Assembly (NCBI RefSeq): GCF_000219215.1
Contig: NC_015723.1
Location: forward strand, 1,736,001 to 1,800,000
DNA length: 64,000 nucleotides
Origin: Cupriavidus necator N-1
GTDB lineage: Bacteria; Pseudomonadota; Gammaproteobacteria; Burkholderiales; Burkholderiaceae
Direction of reading: 5' to 3'
Shown: in pieces, positions 27,650-36,946 of the stretch
Position numbering within the stretch: the stretch's first letter is position 1
How the letters are laid out: each line of letters starts with the position of its first letter
Notes under the pieces: generated by a model
What the model was told of the DNA's origin: nothing
Database searches by the model: none
What the model saw: the letters and a program-made list of their open reading frames with translations, nothing else
Made by a program: the position numbers and the translations under genes

Positions 27650-28584
27650 TGCGCGCCGTCGTCTTTGGCTACCACAATGTCGGCGACCGCTGCCTGCGCG
27701 TGCTGCATGCGCGCGGCGTGGAGGTGGCGCTGGTGATTACGCACCGCGACCGCCCCGACGAGAATATCTGGTTCCGCCGCGTGGCCGACACCGCCGCCGA
27801 GCTGGGCATCCCCTTCGTCTATGGCGAGGACCCTGCCGATCCCGCCATCGCCCAGGCTGTGCGCGACGCGCGCCCGGACGTCATCTTCTCGTTCTACTAC
27901 CGCGCCATGATCCCGGCGGGCGTGCTGGCGCTGGCCCCCGGCGGCGCCTTCAACATGCACGGCTCGTTGCTGCCCAAGTACCGCGGCCGCGTGCCGGTGA
28001 ACTGGGCGGTGCTGCGCGGCGAGACCGAGACCGGCGCCACGCTGCACGCCATGGAAGCCAAGCCTGACGCGGGCTATATCGTCGACCAGACCGCGGTGCC
28101 GATCCTGCCGGACGACACTGCCGGCGAAGTCTTCGAGAAAGTCACCGTTGCCGCCGAGCAGACGCTGTGGCGTGCCCTGCCCGCGATGATCGCCGGACAG
28201 ACGCCGCAACACCCCAACCGGCTGGCCGAGGGCAGCTACTTCTCCGGGCGCAAGCCGGAAGACGGCCGCATCGACTGGAGCCGCCCGGCCGCCGAGGTCT
28301 ACAATCTCGTGCGCGCCGTCGCACCGCCCTATCCCGGCGCGTTCACCGACCTCGCCGGGCTCCGCTTCATTGTGGCGCAGGCGCGCCGGCCGCTGACGAA
28401 GCTCGCGCTGCCCGCCGGTACGGCGCCCGGCCTGCATGTGCACGACGGCCAGATCATCGGCCTGTGCGGCGACGGCGGCCTGGTGATGGTCACCCGATTG
28501 CTGGCACAAGATGGCTCGGCACTCACGCCGCAGGCCTTCGCCAAACTTATCCATACCGAACAATCCAACAAGGAAAACCGATGA
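27646..28584 (+). CDS. UDP-Ara4N N-formyltransferase (stand-alone ArnA N-terminal domain)
   Basis: The 312-residue protein corresponds to the N-terminal half of enterobacterial ArnA. The formyltransferase triad is visible: N103 and H105 in AFNMHGSLLPKYRG and D141 in KPDAGYIVDQ. It uses 10-formyl-tetrahydrofolate to formylate UDP-Ara4N before transfer by ArnC. It overlaps arnC by 4 nt (ATGA) and the decarboxylase gene by 4 nt, so the two halves of ArnA are made as separate but coupled polypeptides. The stop codon between them is clean, and both have full-length domains, so this is not a frameshift. Confidence 0.9.
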   Translation: MMRAVVFGYHNVGDRCLRVLHARGVEVALVITHRDRPDENIWFRRVADTAAELGIPFVYGEDPADPAIAQAVRDARPDVIFSFYYRAMIPAGVLALAPGGAFNMHGSLLPKYRGRVPVNWAVLRGETETGATLHAMEAKPDAGYIVDQTAVPILPDDTAGEVFEKVTVAAEQTLWRALPAMIAGQTPQHPNRLAEGSYFSGRKPEDGRIDWSRPAAEVYNLVRAVAPPYPGAFTDLAGLRFIVAQARRPLTKLALPAGTAPGLHVHDGQIIGLCGDGGLVMVTRLLAQDGSALTPQAFAKLIHTEQSNKENR

Positions 28585-29633
28585 AAAAGGTCCTGATTCT
28601 TGGCGTCAACGGCTTCATCGGCCACCACCTGACGCGCCGCATCCTGGAAACCACGCCGTGGGAGGTCTACGGCATGGACATGTCGTCGGACCGCCTCGGC
28701 GACCTCGTCGACCATCCGCGCATGCACTTCTTCGAGGGTGACATCACCATCAACAAGGAGTGGATCGAGTACAACATCCGCAAGTGCGACGTGGTACTGC
28801 CGCTGGTGGCCATCGCCACCCCGGCCACCTACGTGCGCCAGCCGCTGCGCGTGTTCGAGCTGGACTTCGAGGCCAACCTGCCGATCGTGCGCGCCGCGGT
28901 CAAGTACGGCAAGCACCTGGTGTTCCCGTCGACCTCCGAGGTCTACGGCATGTGCAGCGACGAAGAGTTCGACCCCGAGGCCTCGCCGCTAGTCTACGGC
29001 CCGATCAACAAGCCGCGCTGGATCTACGCCTGCTCCAAGCAGCTGATGGACCGCGTGATCCACGCCTACGGCATGGAGCAAGGCCTGAACTACACCCTGT
29101 TCCGTCCGTTCAACTGGATCGGCGCCGGGCTGGATTCGATCTTCGAATCGAAGGAAGGCTCGTCGCGCGTGGTGACGCAGTTCCTCGGCCATATCGTGCG
29201 CGGCGAGCCGATCAAGCTGGTCGACGGCGGCGCCCAGCAGCGCGCCTTTGCCGATATCGCCGACGGCATCGACGCGCTGATGCGCATCATCGAGAACCCC
29301 AACGGCGTGGCCAGCGGCAAGATCTACAACATCGGCAACCCGGGCAATATCCACTCGGTGCGCGAGCTGGCCGAGATGATGCTGAAGATGGCCGCCGACT
29401 ATCCGGAATACGCCGACGAAGCGCGCAAGACGCAGATCATCGAGACCTCCTCGGGCGACTTCTATGGCAAGGGCTACCAGGACGTGCAGCACCGCGTGCC
29501 GAAGATCGACAACACCATCGAAGAACTGGGCTGGAAGCCTGGGATCAGCATGGAAGCGGCGCTGCGCCGCATCTTCGAGGCGTATCGCGGCAAGGTGGTC
29601 GAGGCCCGCACGCTGGTCGATTCGGCCAACTGA
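28581..29633 (+). CDS. UDP-glucuronate oxidative decarboxylase (stand-alone ArnA C-terminal domain)
   Basis: This 350-residue short-chain dehydrogenase has GVNGFIG (GxxGxxG) at 8-14, STSEVYG and YACSK (YxxxK), and RPFNWIGAGLDS. It corresponds to the C-terminal half of ArnA, which oxidises and decarboxylates UDP-glucuronate to UDP-4-keto-arabinose with NAD+. It begins within the stop of the formyltransferase gene (ATGA) and has AAGGAAAA upstream. The supplier of UDP-glucuronate (Ugd) is not encoded in this window. arnD follows after 13 bp. Confidence 0.92.
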   Translation: MKKVLILGVNGFIGHHLTRRILETTPWEVYGMDMSSDRLGDLVDHPRMHFFEGDITINKEWIEYNIRKCDVVLPLVAIATPATYVRQPLRVFELDFEANLPIVRAAVKYGKHLVFPSTSEVYGMCSDEEFDPEASPLVYGPINKPRWIYACSKQLMDRVIHAYGMEQGLNYTLFRPFNWIGAGLDSIFESKEGSSRVVTQFLGHIVRGEPIKLVDGGAQQRAFADIADGIDALMRIIENPNGVASGKIYNIGNPGNIHSVRELAEMMLKMAADYPEYADEARKTQIIETSSGDFYGKGYQDVQHRVPKIDNTIEELGWKPGISMEAALRRIFEAYRGKVVEARTLVDSAN

Positions 29634-29646
29634 GCGCGCAACGCAG

Positions 29647-30546
29647 ATGGCACGCATTGCCCTGAAGGTCGACGTCGACACGCTGCGCGGCACGCGCGAA
29701 GGCGTGCCGAAGCTGCTGTCGATGCTGGCGGCTGCGCAGGCGCAGGCCACCTTCCTGTTCAGCCTCGGTCCCGACCATACCGGCTGGGCGCTGCGGCGCG
29801 TATTCCGGCCCGGCTTCCTGACGAAGGTGTCGCGCACCTCGGTGGTGTCCAACTATGGCCTGCGCACGCTGATGTACGGCGTGCTGCTGCCGGGGCCGGA
29901 CATCGGCCGCAAGGGCGCCGCCGAGATGCGCGCGGCGCGCGCGGCCGGCCATGAGTGCGGCATCCACACCTGGGACCACGTCTACTGGCAGGACAACGTG
30001 CGCGAGCGCGATGCTGTCTGGACGCGCCGGCAGATGCAGCAGGCGTTCGCGCGCTACCGCGAGATCTTCGGCGAAGCACCGGCCACGCACGGCGCGGCAG
30101 GCTGGCAGATGAATGAGGATGCGTTCCGTCAGATCGATGACTGGGGCATGGCCTATGCGTCCGACGGACGCGGCACCGCGCCCTATATCCCGACCATCGA
30201 CGGCGTGCCCTGCCGGCACGTGCAGATGCCGACCACGCTGCCGACGCTGGATGAACTGATCGGCACCGACGACCTGACCGAAGATAACGTCCACACCGCG
30301 CTGCTGAAGCTGACCGAAGGCACGCGCGACCATGTCTTCACGCTGCATACCGAGCTGGAAGGCGGCAAGCTGGCGCCGGTGTTCGAGCGGCTGCTGGCGG
30401 GATGGCGTGCGCAGGGGCACGAGCTGGTGTCGATGGCGACGTGGTATCGCGGGCTGGACCGGCAGAGGCTGCCGGAGTTGCCGGTAACTTGGGGAGAGAT
30501 TCCGGGGCGCAGTGGCGAGTTGATTGTGCAGCCGCAGGTGAGCTGA
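29647..30546 (+). CDS. arnD: 4-deoxy-4-formamido-L-arabinose-phosphoundecaprenol deformylase
   Basis: The 299-residue protein is a NodB-type polysaccharide deacetylase with the motif-1 Asp in LKVDVDTLRG and the zinc histidines in CGIHTWDHVYW, plus the C-terminal VFTLHTELEGG. These match ArnD, which removes the formyl group from Und-P-Ara4FN before flipping. It is the last gene of the arn operon, which then reads T-E-B-C-A(formyl)-A(decarboxylase)-D. Downstream lies a pair of palindromic repeats that may end transcription. Confidence 0.92.
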   Translation: MARIALKVDVDTLRGTREGVPKLLSMLAAAQAQATFLFSLGPDHTGWALRRVFRPGFLTKVSRTSVVSNYGLRTLMYGVLLPGPDIGRKGAAEMRAARAAGHECGIHTWDHVYWQDNVRERDAVWTRRQMQQAFARYREIFGEAPATHGAAGWQMNEDAFRQIDDWGMAYASDGRGTAPYIPTIDGVPCRHVQMPTTLPTLDELIGTDDLTEDNVHTALLKLTEGTRDHVFTLHTELEGGKLAPVFERLLAGWRAQGHELVSMATWYRGLDRQRLPELPVTWGEIPGRSGELIVQPQVS

Positions 30547-30575
30547 CACATCGTCCCGACTACCGATTGTCCGCT

Positions 30576-30599
30576 CCCTCTCCCGCTTGCGGGAGAGGG
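30576..30599. repeat. REP-like palindrome after arnD
   Basis: Arms CCCTCTCCCGC and GCGGGAGAGGG flank TT, followed by TTGGGGTGAGGG. The same element recurs inverted at 30671-30696 and, with a mismatch, at 56801-56826. It is of the intergenic repeat type common in betaproteobacterial genomes. It could also stop transcription between arnD and the convergent ATPase gene. Confidence 0.8.
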
Positions 30600-30670
30600 T
30601 TGGGGTGAGGGCCGGGCGTATCCACGAAGTTAAAACCTGTGGTATTGCCTGCGCCTGCCCTCGCCCCCTG

Positions 30671-30696
30671 CCCCTCTCCCGCAAGCGGGAGAGGGG
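30671..30696. repeat. REP-like palindrome, inverted copy
   Basis: Arms CCCCTCTCCCGC and GCGGGAGAGGGG flank AA. It is the inverse partner of the copy at 30576-30599, including the outer GCCCTCGCCCC region, so the two form a mirror pair in the 187 bp between convergent genes. Confidence 0.8.
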
Positions 30697-30733
30697 AGCA
30701 AACCGCCAGCGGGAGGACGTCTGCCGGCAACAG

Positions 30734-33118
30734 CTAGCCGCGCCGCTCCGCCCCCACCCGCAGCCCGTTGAACACCACCAGCAGGCTCGCGCCCATATCG
30801 GCGAACACCGCCATCCACATCGTCCCCATCCCCAGCACCGTCAGCACCAGGAACACGGCCTTGATGCCGAGCGCCAGCGTGATGTTCTGCGTGAGGATGC
30901 TTGCGGTGCGGCGCGACAGGCGCACAAAGGCCGGGATCTTGCGCAGGTCATCGTCCATCAGCGCCACGTCGGCCGTCTCGATAGCGGTGTCGGTGCCGGC
31001 TGCGCCCATGGCGAAGCCGATATCGGCACGCGCCAGCGCCGGTGCGTCGTTGATGCCGTCGCCCACCATGCCGATGCGGCCGCCGCGCGCGTGGGCGGCG
31101 CCGGCAAGCGCCGCGATGCCGTCGGCCTTGTCCTGCGGCAACTGGTTGCCGCGCGCTTCATCGATGCCGACCTGCGCGGCAATGGCTTGCGCCGTGTGCG
31201 GATTGTCGCCCGACAGCATCAGTGTCCTGACGCCCAGTTCATGCAGCTCGGCAATCGCCTGCCGGCTGGTGTCGCGCACGGTATCCGCCACCGCGAACAG
31301 CGCCAGCGCCGTGGCGGCGCCGTTGCCGTCGACGCGCGCCAGCAGCACCACGGTCTTGCCCTCGCGCTCCAGCGCTTCGAGCCGCGCCTCCAGCGCCGGC
31401 GAGCAGGCGCCCATCTCATGCACCAGGCGGTGGTTGCCCAAGCAGTACGCCACGCCCTGCACCTTGCCGCGCGTGCCGCGCCCCGCCAGCGCCTCGAAGT
31501 CGTCCACCGGCAGCGTGCCGATCCCGTCGGCCGTGGCCGCCGTGGCCACCGCGCGCGAAACCGGATGGTCCGAGCGCGCCGCCAGGCTGGCAGCAATGGC
31601 GCGGGCATGCGGCGCGTCCTCGGCCAGCAGCGCGTGGTCGGTCTGCGCGGGCTTGCCGTGCGTGATCGTGCCGGTCTTGTCCAGCGCCACCCAGGCCAGG
31701 TGCCGGCCCTGCTCCAGGTACACCCCGCCTTTGACCAGGATGCCGCGGCGCGCGGCCGCGGCCAGCCCGCTGACGATGGTCACCGGCGTGGAGATCACCA
31801 GCGCGCAGGGGCAGGCGATCACCAGCAGCACCAGCGCCTTGTAGATCCAGTCGACCCAGGCACCGCCCATGGCCAGCGGCGGCACCACCGCGACCGCCAG
31901 CGCAATCGCGAACACCGTGGGCGTGTAGATGCGCGCGAACTGGTCGACAAAGCGCTGCGTGGGCGCACGGCTGCCCTGCGCGGCCTCCACCGCGTGGATG
32001 ATGCGGGCCAGCGTGGAATCGCTGGCGGGCGCCGTCACGGTGTACTCCAGCTCGCCGGACTGGTTGATCGAGCCGGCGAACAGCACATCGCCCTCGGCCT
32101 TGTCGACCGGCACGCTTTCGCCGGTGATGGGCGCCTGGTCCAGCGCCGACTGGCCGCGCACGACCTTGCCGTCAAGCGCGACGCGCTCGCCCGGCCGCAG
32201 CCGCACCAGCGCCCCCACGGCAACGCCGGCGGCGGGCACGGTGTCCCAGCTGCCATCGGCGCGACGCACCGTGGCCTGTTCCGGCGCCATCGCCATCAAG
32301 CCGCGGATCGCGTTGCGCGCCCGGTCCAGCGAGGCCGCCTCGATGCGCTCGGCCAGCGCGAACAGCACCATCACCATGGCCGCTTCCGGCCACTGGCGCA
32401 GCAGCAGTGCGCCGGTGACGGCAATGCTCATCAGGGCATTGATGTTCAGGTTGCCATTGCGCAACGCGATCCAGCCCTTGCGGTAGGTGGTCAGCCCGCC
32501 CAGCGCCACTGCCGCCAGTGCCAGCGCGGCGGGCAGCCACGGCAAGCCCAGACCCAGCCACTCCGCCGCTTCGGCACCCAAAGCGGCCACGCCGGCCAGC
32601 GCCAGCGGCCACCAGGGCTTGCTTGTCGTGGATTGCGGCAAGACTTGCTGCGCGGCCTCGGTGCTCAGCGGCACCGGCTGCATGCCCAGGCTCTCGATCG
32701 CCCTAGCCACCGGCTCCGGCGACGGCAAGGTGTGATGCACCGTCAGCACCCGCTGGATCAGGTTGAACTCCAGCGCCGCCACGCCCGCCATGCCGCCCAG
32801 CTTGCTGCGGATCAGCGTTTCCTCGGTCGGGCAGTCCATCGCGTCAATGCGCCATGCAGCGGTCTGCGCGCCGGCGGGAATGTCGACCGATGCCGCGGGC
32901 GTCAGCGCAACCGTGGCCGAGCAGCCGCCGCCACAGCAGGCGGAAGCCGCCGGTGCTTGCCGGGCCTCCGCATGGCCATGCCCATGATGATCATGGTCGT
33001 GGTGGTGATGGTGATGGTGATGGTCGTGATCATGCCCGCCATGCCGGTGGGTGGCGCCATCGTGCGCGTGGGCAGCGTGATCTTGAGGAAGTGCGTCCTC
33101 AGGTGACGTGCGAGCCAT
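30734..33118 (-). CDS. P1B-type zinc/cadmium/lead-translocating ATPase (ZntA/CadA-like)
   Basis: The 794-residue inner-membrane pump begins with a His-rich stretch (14-49), then CCGGGC (61-66) and a heavy-metal-associated domain with MDCPTEE (94-100). The transport motif is CPC in VIACPCALVIS. The phosphorylation site DKTGTITHG, TGES (PITGESVPV) and GDGINDAP are all intact. MDCPTEE and CPC point to zinc, cadmium or lead rather than copper. ATP-driven efflux to the periplasm would give metal resistance. It has a MerR-type promoter directly upstream (33152-33182), but no MerR gene is adjacent. The long His run may buffer metal. Confidence 0.93.
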   Translation of the reverse strand: MARTSPEDALPQDHAAHAHDGATHRHGGHDHDHHHHHHHHDHDHHGHGHAEARQAPAASACCGGGCSATVALTPAASVDIPAGAQTAAWRIDAMDCPTEETLIRSKLGGMAGVAALEFNLIQRVLTVHHTLPSPEPVARAIESLGMQPVPLSTEAAQQVLPQSTTSKPWWPLALAGVAALGAEAAEWLGLGLPWLPAALALAAVALGGLTTYRKGWIALRNGNLNINALMSIAVTGALLLRQWPEAAMVMVLFALAERIEAASLDRARNAIRGLMAMAPEQATVRRADGSWDTVPAAGVAVGALVRLRPGERVALDGKVVRGQSALDQAPITGESVPVDKAEGDVLFAGSINQSGELEYTVTAPASDSTLARIIHAVEAAQGSRAPTQRFVDQFARIYTPTVFAIALAVAVVPPLAMGGAWVDWIYKALVLLVIACPCALVISTPVTIVSGLAAAARRGILVKGGVYLEQGRHLAWVALDKTGTITHGKPAQTDHALLAEDAPHARAIAASLAARSDHPVSRAVATAATADGIGTLPVDDFEALAGRGTRGKVQGVAYCLGNHRLVHEMGACSPALEARLEALEREGKTVVLLARVDGNGAATALALFAVADTVRDTSRQAIAELHELGVRTLMLSGDNPHTAQAIAAQVGIDEARGNQLPQDKADGIAALAGAAHARGGRIGMVGDGINDAPALARADIGFAMGAAGTDTAIETADVALMDDDLRKIPAFVRLSRRTASILTQNITLALGIKAVFLVLTVLGMGTMWMAVFADMGASLLVVFNGLRVGAERRG

Positions 33119-33151
33119 ATCTTGTTGTTCCCGCTGGTTTAACCTGATGAC

Positions 33152-33182
33152 ATTGAAGACCCTGTAGCGACTACAGAGTCAA
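33152..33182 (-). promoter_or_regulatory. MerR-family (ZntR/CadR/PbrR-type) promoter-operator
   Basis: On the minus strand a -35 box TTGACT (33182-33177) and a -10 box TTCAAT (33157-33152) are separated by a 19-bp spacer, the long spacing that MerR regulators correct. The spacer holds the perfect dyad CTGTAG-TCG-CTACAG (33162-33176). This is the classical metal-induced promoter of zntA/cadA/pbrA genes and lies 34 bp ahead of the ATPase start. Confidence 0.88.
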
Positions 33183-33223
33183 GCGGCATGGCAGCGACCG
33201 CGGCGCCATGCCGCAGCGGCGGG

Positions 33224-33634
33224 TCAGTGCTCGCAGTTGACCATCCAGGACATGCCGAAGCGGTCCACCAGCATGCCGAAGCCTTCGGCCCAGAAGGTCT
33301 TCTGGTACGGCACCACCACCTGGCCGCCTTCGCTCAGGCCGTCGAAGATGCGCTGGCCCTCGTCCTTGCTGACCGCGCCCACCGACAGACTGAAGCCACT
33401 GAACGCCGGGCGCTCGCCGCGCCGGCCGTCGGACGCCATCACCTGGTTTTCGCCGAACTGGATATTGGCGTGCATCACCTTGTCCTTCCAGTCATCGGGA
33501 ACCTCCATGCCGGGGCTCGGCGGGGCGTCCTTGTAGCGCATCGCGAACGTGACCTGCGCGCCCAGCACCTTGCCGTAGAAGGCCACGGCCTCATCGAAAC
33601 GGCCGCCAAAATCCAGATAGGGTTGCACCTGCAT
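33224..33634 (-). CDS. VOC family protein, PhnB/3-demethylubiquinone-type
   Basis: The 136-residue cytoplasmic protein has a glyoxalase-like VOC fold: QPYLDFGGRFDEAVAFYGKVLGAQV at the N-terminus, HANIQFGENQVMASDG in the middle and FGMLVDRFGMSWMVNC at the end. This matches the PhnB-like VOC group, whose members are often of unknown function. It stands alone between the metal ATPase promoter and the histidine kinase gene, both on the same strand. The ATPase promoter points away from it, so it is not part of that unit. Confidence 0.85.
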   Translation of the reverse strand: MQVQPYLDFGGRFDEAVAFYGKVLGAQVTFAMRYKDAPPSPGMEVPDDWKDKVMHANIQFGENQVMASDGRRGERPAFSGFSLSVGAVSKDEGQRIFDGLSEGGQVVVPYQKTFWAEGFGMLVDRFGMSWMVNCEH

Positions 33635-33736
33635 GTCGCTCTCCTTGTGAATGGTCGATCGGGCTGCATGGCATTGGCTGTTCGCCCGCGCGCCATTATG
33701 CGCGCGTGCCGGCTAGGTGCAAGCGCCCGGCCGGAC

Positions 33737-35194
33737 TCAGGAAACCGCGGCGGGGACCGGGGCAGGCGGCACGGCAGTGGCCAATGCCTCGGCAGGAAAT
33801 TGCAGCGAGAACATCGTTTCGCCTTCCAGGCTGCGCACCGTCACGCTGCCGCCATGCAGCCGCATGATGGTGTCGACGATGGCCAGCCCCAGCCCGGTCG
33901 ACGCCGCCGAGTTGCGGCGCGACGGATCGGCCCGGTAGAAGCGCCCGAAGATATGCGGCAGCGTCTCGGGCGGGATCGCCGGCCCGGCATTGGTCACGCG
34001 GATGCAGGTCGTGCCGCCGCCCGGCGCCGGGGCGCGCTCCACGTCGAGCTGCACGGTGCTGCCGGCCGGCGCATGGCGCAGCGCATTGTCGAGCAGGTTG
34101 GTGACCGCGCGGCGCAGCAGCGTCTGGTCGGCCTGCACCATTGCCGTACCGTTCACCGCCAGCGCGACCTCGCGGTCGGCGGCCACGGCCTCGAAGTACT
34201 CGGCCATCTTGTCCAGTTCCTCGCGCGCGTCCAGCGTGCGGATGCCCAGCGCCACCTGCGCATGGTCGGCGCGCGCCAGGAACAGCATGTTCTCGATCAT
34301 GCGCGCCAGGCGCTCGTACTCTTCCAGGTTGGATTCGAGCAGCGCCTCATACTCGGACACGCCGCGACTCTGCGCCAGCGTGACCTGGGTCTGGCCGATT
34401 AGGTTGCTGATCGGCGTGCGGAAATCATGCGCCAGGTCCGCCGAGAATTCGGACAGCCGCGAGAAGCTGTCCTGCAGCCGCGCCAGCATGTCATTGAGGG
34501 CCGCCGCCAGCTCGCGCAACTCGGCCGGTGCGCTGCCCACGTCAAGCCGCGTGGCAAGGCGGCTGGTGGTGACCGCGGCGGCATCGGCAGCCATGCGCCG
34601 CAGCGGCCGCAGCCCGCGCCGCGCCAGCACGAAGCCCAGCCCCGCCGCCACGGCAGCGCCGCACAGCGTGGCCCACAGCACCTGGTGGCGGTATTCGCGG
34701 ATCAGCGCCACTCGATAGCCGGCATCGCGCAGCACCACGATCTCCACGGCCTTGTCGGAATCCCCCAGCTGGCCCAACGCCGCAATGCCGCGCGAGGGCA
34801 CGCCATTCTTGGGGTACCAGGTCTGCAACATGCTCTTCTCTGGCTGCGTGGTGGCGGGCAGCACGCGCAGCGCCGGCACGGATTCATTGCGCGGGTTGAG
34901 CGTGACCAGCGGCTCGCCCTGGCGTGAGCGCACCACCAGGATCAGCCCCTCATGGCCCATCGCGATATCGGCAAAGCGGTGGGTATCGGCGCGGATCTCG
35001 GCCTCGCTGCGCACCTCGCGCAGCAGGTGGCGCACCAGCAGCACTTCGCCGACCAGCTCGCTCTCGTCACGCCCCTCCAGCTGCGCCGACAGCGCCCCGG
35101 ACAGGTAGGCCGCCACGCTGGCAAGAATCACTGCCGTGGCCAGCCCGTACGCCAGCGCCAGCCGCGTGGTGAGCGAAGACGTCAGCCGCATCAT
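33737..35194 (-). CDS. Heavy-metal-type sensor histidine kinase (CusS/IrlS-like)
   Basis: The ATG at 35194 overlaps the stop of the response regulator gene (ATGA), giving 485 residues. Two membrane helices (about 13-35 and 167-190) flank a periplasmic sensor domain. HAMP, the H-box with [15 protein letters not shown], the N-box ([11 protein letters not shown]) and the G-boxes ([19 protein letters not shown]) follow. The N-terminus ([21 protein letters not shown]) and length fit the CusS/CopS/IrlS heavy-metal kinase subfamily. It would autophosphorylate and pass phosphate to its partner regulator. No copper resistance genes adjoin it, so its stimulus is unproven. Confidence 0.9.
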   Translation of the reverse strand: MMRLTSSLTTRLALAYGLATAVILASVAAYLSGALSAQLEGRDESELVGEVLLVRHLLREVRSEAEIRADTHRFADIAMGHEGLILVVRSRQGEPLVTLNPRNESVPALRVLPATTQPEKSMLQTWYPKNGVPSRGIAALGQLGDSDKAVEIVVLRDAGYRVALIREYRHQVLWATLCGAAVAAGLGFVLARRGLRPLRRMAADAAAVTTSRLATRLDVGSAPAELRELAAALNDMLARLQDSFSRLSEFSADLAHDFRTPISNLIGQTQVTLAQSRGVSEYEALLESNLEEYERLARMIENMLFLARADHAQVALGIRTLDAREELDKMAEYFEAVAADREVALAVNGTAMVQADQTLLRRAVTNLLDNALRHAPAGSTVQLDVERAPAPGGGTTCIRVTNAGPAIPPETLPHIFGRFYRADPSRRNSAASTGLGLAIVDTIMRLHGGSVTVRSLEGETMFSLQFPAEALATAVPPAPVPAAVS

Positions 35195-35880
35195 GCGTCC
35201 TGGCCCCGGTCCTCGCTGTCGTCCAGCACGTAGCCCATGCCGCGCCGCGTGTGGATCAGCTTGTGCGGGAAGGGATCGTCGACCTTGGCGCGCAGGCGCC
35301 GGATCGAGACGTCGACCACATTGGTATTGCTGTCGAAATTGACGTCCCACACCTGCGAGGCGATCAGCGAACGCGACAGCACCTCACCGCGCCGGCGCGC
35401 CAGCAGGTACAGCAGCGCAAACTCCTTGGAGGTCAGGTCGATCTTCTGGCCGGCGCGCACCACACGGCGGCGGATGGCGTCGATCTGCAGGTCGGCCACT
35501 TCGATGAACTCACTCTCGCGCAGCGGGCCGCGCCGCAGGATGGTGCGGATGCGCAGCACCAGTTCGGCAAAGGCAAAGGGCTTGACCATATAGTCGTCGG
35601 CGCCGAGCTCCAGCCCCTTGAGGCGGTCCGACAGTTCGTCGCGCGCGGTCAGGAAAAGTACCGGGGTATCGCGCTCGCGGCGCAGTTCGCGCAGCACCTG
35701 CCAGCCATCCAGGCCGGGCAGCATCACGTCCAGCACGATCAGGTCATAGGGATGCTCGCGCGCATGGGCCAGGCCGTCCGCGCCGTCGCGCGCCAGGTCC
35801 ACCACGAAGCCGGATTCGGTCAGGCCCTTGTGCAGGTAGTCACCCGCCTTGGGTTCGTCCTCGACAATCAGGATACGCAT
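35191..35880 (-). CDS. OmpR-family response regulator (CusR/CopR-like)
   Basis: The 229-residue protein has a receiver domain with the phospho-acceptor D51 ([14 protein letters not shown]), acidic EDEP near the start and a conserved K in MVKPFAF. A winged-helix DNA-binding domain (about 125-225) has [31 protein letters not shown] and [12 protein letters not shown]. The sequence spelling is that of heavy-metal regulators such as CusR. It is the first gene of a two-gene operon with the kinase. The 202 bp upstream contain ATTTCAGAAATGTCAT, a possible but unproven operator. Confidence 0.92.
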   Translation of the reverse strand: MRILIVEDEPKAGDYLHKGLTESGFVVDLARDGADGLAHAREHPYDLIVLDVMLPGLDGWQVLRELRRERDTPVLFLTARDELSDRLKGLELGADDYMVKPFAFAELVLRIRTILRRGPLRESEFIEVADLQIDAIRRRVVRAGQKIDLTSKEFALLYLLARRRGEVLSRSLIASQVWDVNFDSNTNVVDVSIRRLRAKVDDPFPHKLIHTRRGMGYVLDDSEDRGQDA

Positions 35881-36082
35881 GGTTCGATCACTTTCCGGGC
35901 GGCACCAGCGCCGCCATGGCGTAACGCTAGCCGAGGATGACCGCCAATGGGCAAAGATTTCAGAAATGTCATCGCCATGCCAGGGAAATGCAGGCGGAAA
36001 CCCCGGTAAAATGCGCGATCACTACCGGCGTCATGCCGGTTTGCGCCACCGTTGCCCCCATCCTGCCCGCCGTCCCCTGCCG

Positions 36083-36526
36083 ATGAAACGCCTGCCGAAT
36101 TACCTGCTGCTGTCCCTCGCCATGCTTGCGCTGCCCGTCTCCGGTGCCGCGGCGGCAGTGGCCACGGTGTGCAGCGCGGGACAGGCTGCCGGGCTGTCGC
36201 TGCCGGAACGGCACGCGGCCGCAAAAATGGAGGCGGAAGCGGCACTGGACGGCACCGGCCCGGGCACTTGCCGCGGCAGCGCGGTCCAGGTGATGGCCGA
36301 GCCTTCCGGCAGCGGCCATCCGCTGCAGCTGCACGATGCCGATGCGCCGCAGGCGACCGACCAGGGCGCCACGCCGCTGGAGACGCGGCCATCGGCCGCG
36401 TCCGGCGTGCTGCGCGAACTGCCTGCGGAGGTGCTGGGGCATTGGGCGCACGCGGCGCCAATGGCCACGCCGGGTGCATTCACCGACATCCTGCCGCTGG
36501 AACGCCTGCTGCCCGCACGCTGCTGA
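36083..36526 (+). CDS. Small exported protein of unknown function
   Basis: The 147-residue protein starts at the ATG at 36083 with a signal peptide (MKRLPNYLLLSLAMLALPVSGAAAA). Two cysteines (near 31 and 61) and a C-terminal Cys may form disulfides. The mature part is Ala/Pro-rich with no recognisable domain. It is read divergently from the two-component system. The gene call rests on the signal peptide and coding-like composition, so confidence is moderate. Confidence 0.5.
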   Translation: MKRLPNYLLLSLAMLALPVSGAAAAVATVCSAGQAAGLSLPERHAAAKMEAEAALDGTGPGTCRGSAVQVMAEPSGSGHPLQLHDADAPQATDQGATPLETRPSAASGVLRELPAEVLGHWAHAAPMATPGAFTDILPLERLLPARC

Positions 36527-36625
36527 GCGCGTCATAGCGGGCACAGCGCCCGCATCGCTTCTTTTCTGTTTTGCGGAATTCCGTCGGCACCGGCAATGCG
36601 CGGCGAATTGTCGCGCCTGCGCTTT

Positions 36626-36946
36626 TTATCCGACTCGGAAGAATTCGATCGACTGCCCGGCGTTCACGGCCCGTTGCAGCCAGTCTGGATACTCGCCCTG
36701 CCCGTCCCAGCTCTGGCCGAGCGCATTGCGGTACAGCGGGCGTGCAGCGGCAGCCTGGGGGGCGGCCTGCGGGACAAGCGGGGCCACGGCTGGCGCGGCC
36801 TCAGGCGCCGGCTCATGCCCGGCGTCGATGGCAACATGATCAAAGCACCCGGCGGCGACAAGATCGTCGAACGTCAGGGCATGACGGTCCATTTGCTCGC
36901 GGATCCACGCCACCGCAGCGAGTTTGGCTGAATCAGACTCGGACAT
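36626..36946 (-). CDS. Short H-NS family nucleoid-associated protein
   Basis: The 106-residue protein ends with an H-NS C-terminal DNA-binding domain (YRNALGQSWDGQGEYPDWLQRAVNAGQSIEFFRV), including the motif equivalent to the AT-hook-like GxGxxPxWL loop. The N-terminus (AAVAWIREQMDRHALTFDDLVAAGCF) is short and lacks the long coiled coil of usual H-NS proteins, so oligomerisation may be reduced. An Ala/Pro linker joins the parts. I chose the ATG at 36946; longer frames lack support. A short palindrome (36949-36960) overlaps the ribosome-binding site. It may modulate silencing of transferred DNA. Confidence 0.8.
   Translation of the reverse strand: MSESDSAKLAAVAWIREQMDRHALTFDDLVAAGCFDHVAIDAGHEPAPEAAPAVAPLVPQAAPQAAAARPLYRNALGQSWDGQGEYPDWLQRAVNAGQSIEFFRVG

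Noticed and set aside
30587..33106. 839-residue plus-strand open frame opposite the metal ATPase gene
   Set aside because: It is rich in Arg, Gln, His and Gly with no domain, and mirrors the strongly supported P1B ATPase on the other strand. GC-rich DNA often leaves long antisense frames.
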